A stretch of DNA of 9,394 nt from Chitinivibrionales bacterium (GTDB lineage: Bacteria > Fibrobacterota > Chitinivibrionia > Chitinivibrionales > WJMI01), in assembly GCA_014729595.1 (NCBI GenBank), contig WJJU01000302.1:1-9394 (forward strand). Direction: 5' to 3'. Position 1 is the first letter of the stretch; every line of letters begins with the position of its first letter. Positions 6,581-9,394 of the stretch are shown here, piece by piece. The notes below the pieces were generated by a model that saw only the letters and a program-made list of their open reading frames with translations, searched no databases and was not told the DNA's origin. The translations under genes were made by a program, and so were the position numbers.

Positions 6581-7683
6581 GCACGCGATTACTTTCGGGC
6601 GGCGGTAACGGAGTCTTGGTTACGGGGGGAGCCGGTTTTATTGGGACCAATCTGGTCGACAGCCTTTTAGCGGACGGCAAGGAAGTAATCGTTTTCGACA
6701 ATCTTTCCAGAAACGGCGTTGAGAGAAATATCGAGTGGCTCCGCCGAAAGCATGGCGACCGCATACGGCTTTGGCTCGAAGATATACGAGATGAGGACGC
6801 CGTCCGTTCCGCCGTCGCCTCCGTTTCCGAGGTTTATCACTTTGCGGCACAGGTGGCTGTGACAACCAGTTTCATCGACCCGGTCGCCGACTTTGAGATT
6901 AATTTACGCGGCACGCTAAATATTCTCGAGGCGGCGCGTACCCGGAATGATCCGCCTTCCATTGTGTTTACATCTACCAATAAAGTTTTCGGCAATCTTT
7001 GTACGGTACCGCTTATAATTCGTGAAAATCGATATGAGCCGTTGAACGACGGATTGTGCGAACGCGGTATAGCCGAAAGCCAGGGACTTGATTTTCACAG
7101 TCCATATGGATGCTCGAAAGGCGGGGCCGATCAATACGTGCTCGATTATGCCCGGAGCTTCGGGCTTGCAACGGTCGTATTCAGGATGAGTTGTATCTAT
7201 GGTCCGCACCAGATGGGAACCGAAGACCAAGGATGGGTAGCACATTTTTTAATTAGTGCTATGGAAGGTCGTCCGATCACTCTTTACGGAGATGGAATGC
7301 AGGTGCGTGACATACTCTATGTCGACGATCTGGTACGAGCGCTTAGAACCGCGCAACAAAACGCTCGCACGTTGTCCGGAAGAGCGTTTTCGGTGGGAGG
7401 CGGTCCCGCCAATGCGATCACTCTCCGAGATCTATTAGAAAGAATTGCCCTCATCACCGGACACGTCCCGTCCGTCAGCTATGCACATTGGCGTCGGGGC
7501 GATCAGAAATATTTCGTTGCGGACACCTCGGCGATCCGAAGGGCAACCGGATGGAAACCGCGTGTTGGGGTGAACGCCGGCATACGGCAACTACACGAGT
7601 GGCTAACCAAAGAGGGTGAGGTATCGGAGTCGCTCGCGTTGGAAACCGTGCGGAAGGAGCTAACAGTATGGAACGGAACGTAA
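6577..7683 (+). CDS. NAD-dependent epimerase, CDP-paratose/tyvelose 2-epimerase-like extended SDR
   Basis: The 368-residue protein has TGGAGFIG (16-23), an acidic turn DNLSRNG (41-47), EDIRD (68-72), FTSTNKVFG (131-139), catalytic Tyr177 and Lys181 in SPYGCSKGGADQYVLDYAR, RMSCIYGPHQMGTEDQGWV and a VRDILYVDDL motif. The combination TSTNKV, RYEPL..GL.E.GI.E..GLDFHSPYGCSKG and the late G.EDQGWVAHF is the pattern of CDP-paratose (CDP-tyvelose) 2-epimerases, which invert C2 of a dideoxy sugar. No paratose synthesis genes are visible here, so a related nucleotide sugar is equally possible. The start at 6577 overlaps the previous stop by four bases and has AGGGGG (6563-6568) eight bases before it; in-frame sequence further upstream lies inside the previous gene. 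An extra N-terminal stretch of about 11 residues precedes the Rossmann strand. Confidence 0.88.
   Translation: MSTRLLSGGGNGVLVTGGAGFIGTNLVDSLLADGKEVIVFDNLSRNGVERNIEWLRRKHGDRIRLWLEDIRDEDAVRSAVASVSEVYHFAAQVAVTTSFIDPVADFEINLRGTLNILEAARTRNDPPSIVFTSTNKVFGNLCTVPLIIRENRYEPLNDGLCERGIAESQGLDFHSPYGCSKGGADQYVLDYARSFGLATVVFRMSCIYGPHQMGTEDQGWVAHFLISAMEGRPITLYGDGMQVRDILYVDDLVRALRTAQQNARTLSGRAFSVGGGPANAITLRDLLERIALITGHVPSVSYAHWRRGDQKYFVADTSAIRRATGWKPRVGVNAGIRQLHEWLTKEGEVSESLALETVRKELTVWNGT
7654..7659 (+). promoter_or_regulatory. Ribosome binding site of the MDR dehydrogenase
   Basis: AAGGAG lies inside the end of the preceding gene, eight bases before the ATG at 7668-7670. It supports the longer start over the internal ATG at 7737-7739, which would remove a basic 23-residue leader. 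Confidence 0.6.
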
Positions 7684-8690
7684 CTACCTCCGGCACGATC
7701 CCGCGCCGGCCCCGGCGTGATCGTGCGCAATCCAAAATGCGGGCGGCGGTGATTGCCGCCCCACAAAAGGCAAAGTCGGTTGAACTCCCCATACCTCAGC
7801 CGGAAACCGGCCAGGTTCGGGTGAAAATAACCGGTTGCGGCATGTGCGGCTCGAATCTTGCCCTCTGGGAGGGGCAACCATGGTTTAAGTACCCGCTCGC
7901 ACCGGGAGCCCCCGGTCACGAGGCGTGGGGATGCGTGGAAGCCGCGGGAAGCGGCGTTTCAGAAGTAAGACCGGGCGATATGGTTGCATTTATGTCTAAC
8001 AACGCCTTTGCCGAGTACGACATAGCCGACGTGTCGGCATTAGTTCCATTGCCCCCAACGTTAAGAAACAAGCCGTTTCCAGGTGAACCGCTTGCCTGTG
8101 CCATGAATGTTTTCGCACGAAGCGGTATTCAGCCGGGCGAAACCGTGGCGATTGTCGGTATCGGGTTTCTCGGGGCACTTCTTACTCAACTGGCGGCCTC
8201 GATGGGCGCGCTCGTCGTTGCCGTGTCACGACGTCCGTATGCACTTGAAATGGCCGAGCGTTTCGGAGCACGGCACACTATCGTCATGGAAGATCATGAT
8301 GCGGTCATGCATAAAATACACCTGCTTACGGACGGCCACGGATGTGAACGCGTAATAGAAGCGATTGGCGCGCAGTTGCCGCTTGACCTGGCCTCTTCGA
8401 TTGTGCGGATGCGGGGACGATTAGTTATCGCCGGCTACCATCAAGACGGGCCTCGTCAAGTGAACATGCAACAATGGAACTGGCGGGGTATTGACGTAGT
8501 TAACGCCCACGAGCGCTCTTCGCGAATCTATGTTAACGGGATGCGCAAAGCTATGCGGGCGATCGCCGACGGTGTTTTGAATCCCTACCCCCTGTATACT
8601 CATACATTCGGGCTTCACGAGATCGGTGACGCATTCGAAATGATGAAAAAACGCCCCGAGGGGTTTATGAAAGGGTTGGTAATTCCATGA
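7668..8690 (+). CDS. Zinc-type medium-chain alcohol/polyol dehydrogenase (MDR superfamily)
   Basis: This 340-residue enzyme should reversibly oxidise a secondary alcohol with NAD(P). Catalytic-zinc ligands visible are Cys60 in GCGMCGSN (56-63), His84-Glu85 in PGHEAWG, and Glu140 or Cys144 in EPLACAM. The nucleotide-binding turn VGIGFLG is at 163-169, and a GRLVIAGYH strand follows at about 250-258. The four-cysteine structural-zinc loop of classical alcohol dehydrogenases is absent: the region after 90 goes directly to VRPGDMV and AFAEYD. That loss occurs in several MDR subfamilies. The first 23 residues are an Arg-rich leader (PRRPRRDRAQSK) before MRAAVIAAP; the ribosome site favours including it, but family comparison could favour Met24. 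It overlaps the preceding gene by 16 bases and the next by ATGA. MDR genes beside a Gfo/Idh gene often act on the same sugar; the substrate here is unknown. Confidence 0.92.
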   Translation: MERNVTTSGTIPRRPRRDRAQSKMRAAVIAAPQKAKSVELPIPQPETGQVRVKITGCGMCGSNLALWEGQPWFKYPLAPGAPGHEAWGCVEAAGSGVSEVRPGDMVAFMSNNAFAEYDIADVSALVPLPPTLRNKPFPGEPLACAMNVFARSGIQPGETVAIVGIGFLGALLTQLAASMGALVVAVSRRPYALEMAERFGARHTIVMEDHDAVMHKIHLLTDGHGCERVIEAIGAQLPLDLASSIVRMRGRLVIAGYHQDGPRQVNMQQWNWRGIDVVNAHERSSRIYVNGMRKAMRAIADGVLNPYPLYTHTFGLHEIGDAFEMMKKRPEGFMKGLVIP

Positions 8691-9394
8691 TTACGGCGCC
8701 GAAAAAAAATGAAATCGTTATATCAAGTAAGCCGCGTGTAGCGTTTCTGGGAGTAGGCTGGATCGGGCTTAACAGAATGAAGGCTCTTGCGTTAAGCGAA
8801 TACGTCGATGTCACGGCGGTGGCCGATCCCGACGCGAGTCGTCGACGCGAAGCGAGTGAGTGCGTACCCGGGGCGCCGTTACTCCTGGATTTGGATGAGA
8901 TCCTTGCCGAACGCCCCGAAGCGGTCGTTATCGCAACACCGAACGCATTGCACGCGGACCAGACCATCCAAGCACTCGAAGCCAAATGCGCCGTCTTTTG
9001 CCAAAAGCCGTTAAGTCGCACGGCGAAAGAAACACAAGAAGTAGTCGGTGCCGCACGCCGGGCGGATCGCTTGCTGGGCGTCGACCTTTCCTATCGGCAT
9101 TTATCCGCCACGGCGGCCATACGAAACGCGCTGCAAAGTGGAGAGATCGGGGAAATCTATGCGGTCCAGGGCATGTTTCACAACGCCTACGGCCCGGATA
9201 AAACATGGTTCTACGACTCGGGACAGTCGGGCGGAGGATGCGTCTTGGACCTTGGCGTGCACCTGATTGATCTCGTATTGTATCTGCTGGATTTTCCTAA
9301 TGTCACCGAAGTCCACTCCCGACTATATCACCACGGCAAAAGGCTTCGCTCGCCGTCGCGCGACGTCGAAGACTACGCTTCGATACAAATGGAA
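8687..9394 (+). CDS. Gfo/Idh/MocA family oxidoreductase (3' end outside window)
   Basis: The ATG overlaps the previous stop by four bases and the frame stays open for 236 codons to the right edge; the full family length of about 330-390 means roughly a third is missing. A 15-residue leader precedes the Rossmann strand VAFLGVGWIG (18-27). The usual EKP motif, whose Lys helps bind cofactor and substrate, reads CQKPLS (105-110) with Gln in place of Glu. ATPNALHAD (83-91) and the start of the second domain, GVDLSYRH (131-138), follow; GGGCVLDLGVHLIDLVLY (182-199) gives the Asp188 and His192 pair typical of the active site. The enzyme should catalyse NAD(P)-dependent oxidation or reduction of a sugar or cyclitol in the cytoplasm. 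Downstream of the two epimerases and the MDR it probably completes a multi-step redox conversion of one nucleotide sugar or glycan residue, which is inference from the operon. Confidence 0.92.
   Translation, partial: MITAPKKNEIVISSKPRVAFLGVGWIGLNRMKALALSEYVDVTAVADPDASRRREASECVPGAPLLLDLDEILAERPEAVVIATPNALHADQTIQALEAKCAVFCQKPLSRTAKETQEVVGAARRADRLLGVDLSYRHLSATAAIRNALQSGEIGEIYAVQGMFHNAYGPDKTWFYDSGQSGGGCVLDLGVHLIDLVLYLLDFPNVTEVHSRLYHHGKRLRSPSRDVEDYASIQME

Overview
The window looks like part of a mid-GC Gram-negative bacterial chromosome, most likely from the Fibrobacterota/Chitinispirillia side of the FCB group. The best taxonomic clue is a regulator of the TIGR02147/DUF4423 type (minus strand, about 3459-4298). 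This family is, from memory, abundant in Fibrobacter-like bacteria and also found in Bdellovibrio and some other deltaproteobacterial lineages, so the assignment is an inference. A lipobox protein and a second exported protein agree with a cell that has an outer envelope.

Layout. From about 4298 leftward runs a three-gene minus-strand unit. It holds the TIGR02147-type regulator, then with no intervening base (TAA directly followed by ATG) a 747-residue lipoprotein with two carboxypeptidase-regulatory-like domains, an Fn3-like domain, an Ig-like domain and a six-repeat Kelch propeller, then after 46 bases an exported protein that leaves the window on the left. From 4299 to 5461 lies an unusually long divergent intergenic region. 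It contains a perfect 21-base palindrome, other inverted repeats, a small hexamer repeat, what appears to be a decayed protein-coding gene (about 4763-5388), and a very good sigma70-type promoter (TTGACA, 18-base spacer, TAACAT) firing rightward.

From 5462 to the right edge runs a tightly coupled four-gene plus-strand operon: a dTDP-L-rhamnose 4-epimerase (WbiB)-like SDR, a CDP-paratose/tyvelose 2-epimerase-like SDR, a zinc-type medium-chain dehydrogenase, and a Gfo/Idh/MocA oxidoreductase truncated by the window end. The junctions overlap by 4, 16 and 4 bases. Together they look like the NAD(P)-dependent core of a nucleotide-sugar or glycan-modifying pathway (surface polysaccharide, glycolipid or glycoprotein). 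Glycosyltransferases would be expected further right but are not visible here.

The points most worth a second look are the coupled regulator/Kelch-lipoprotein pair, the WbiB-like epimerase whose insert region lacks the cysteines I remember from relatives, the unusual four-oxidoreductase set, and the decayed gene with the palindrome between the two operons. No RNA gene, CRISPR array, insertion sequence or complete mobile element was recognised.
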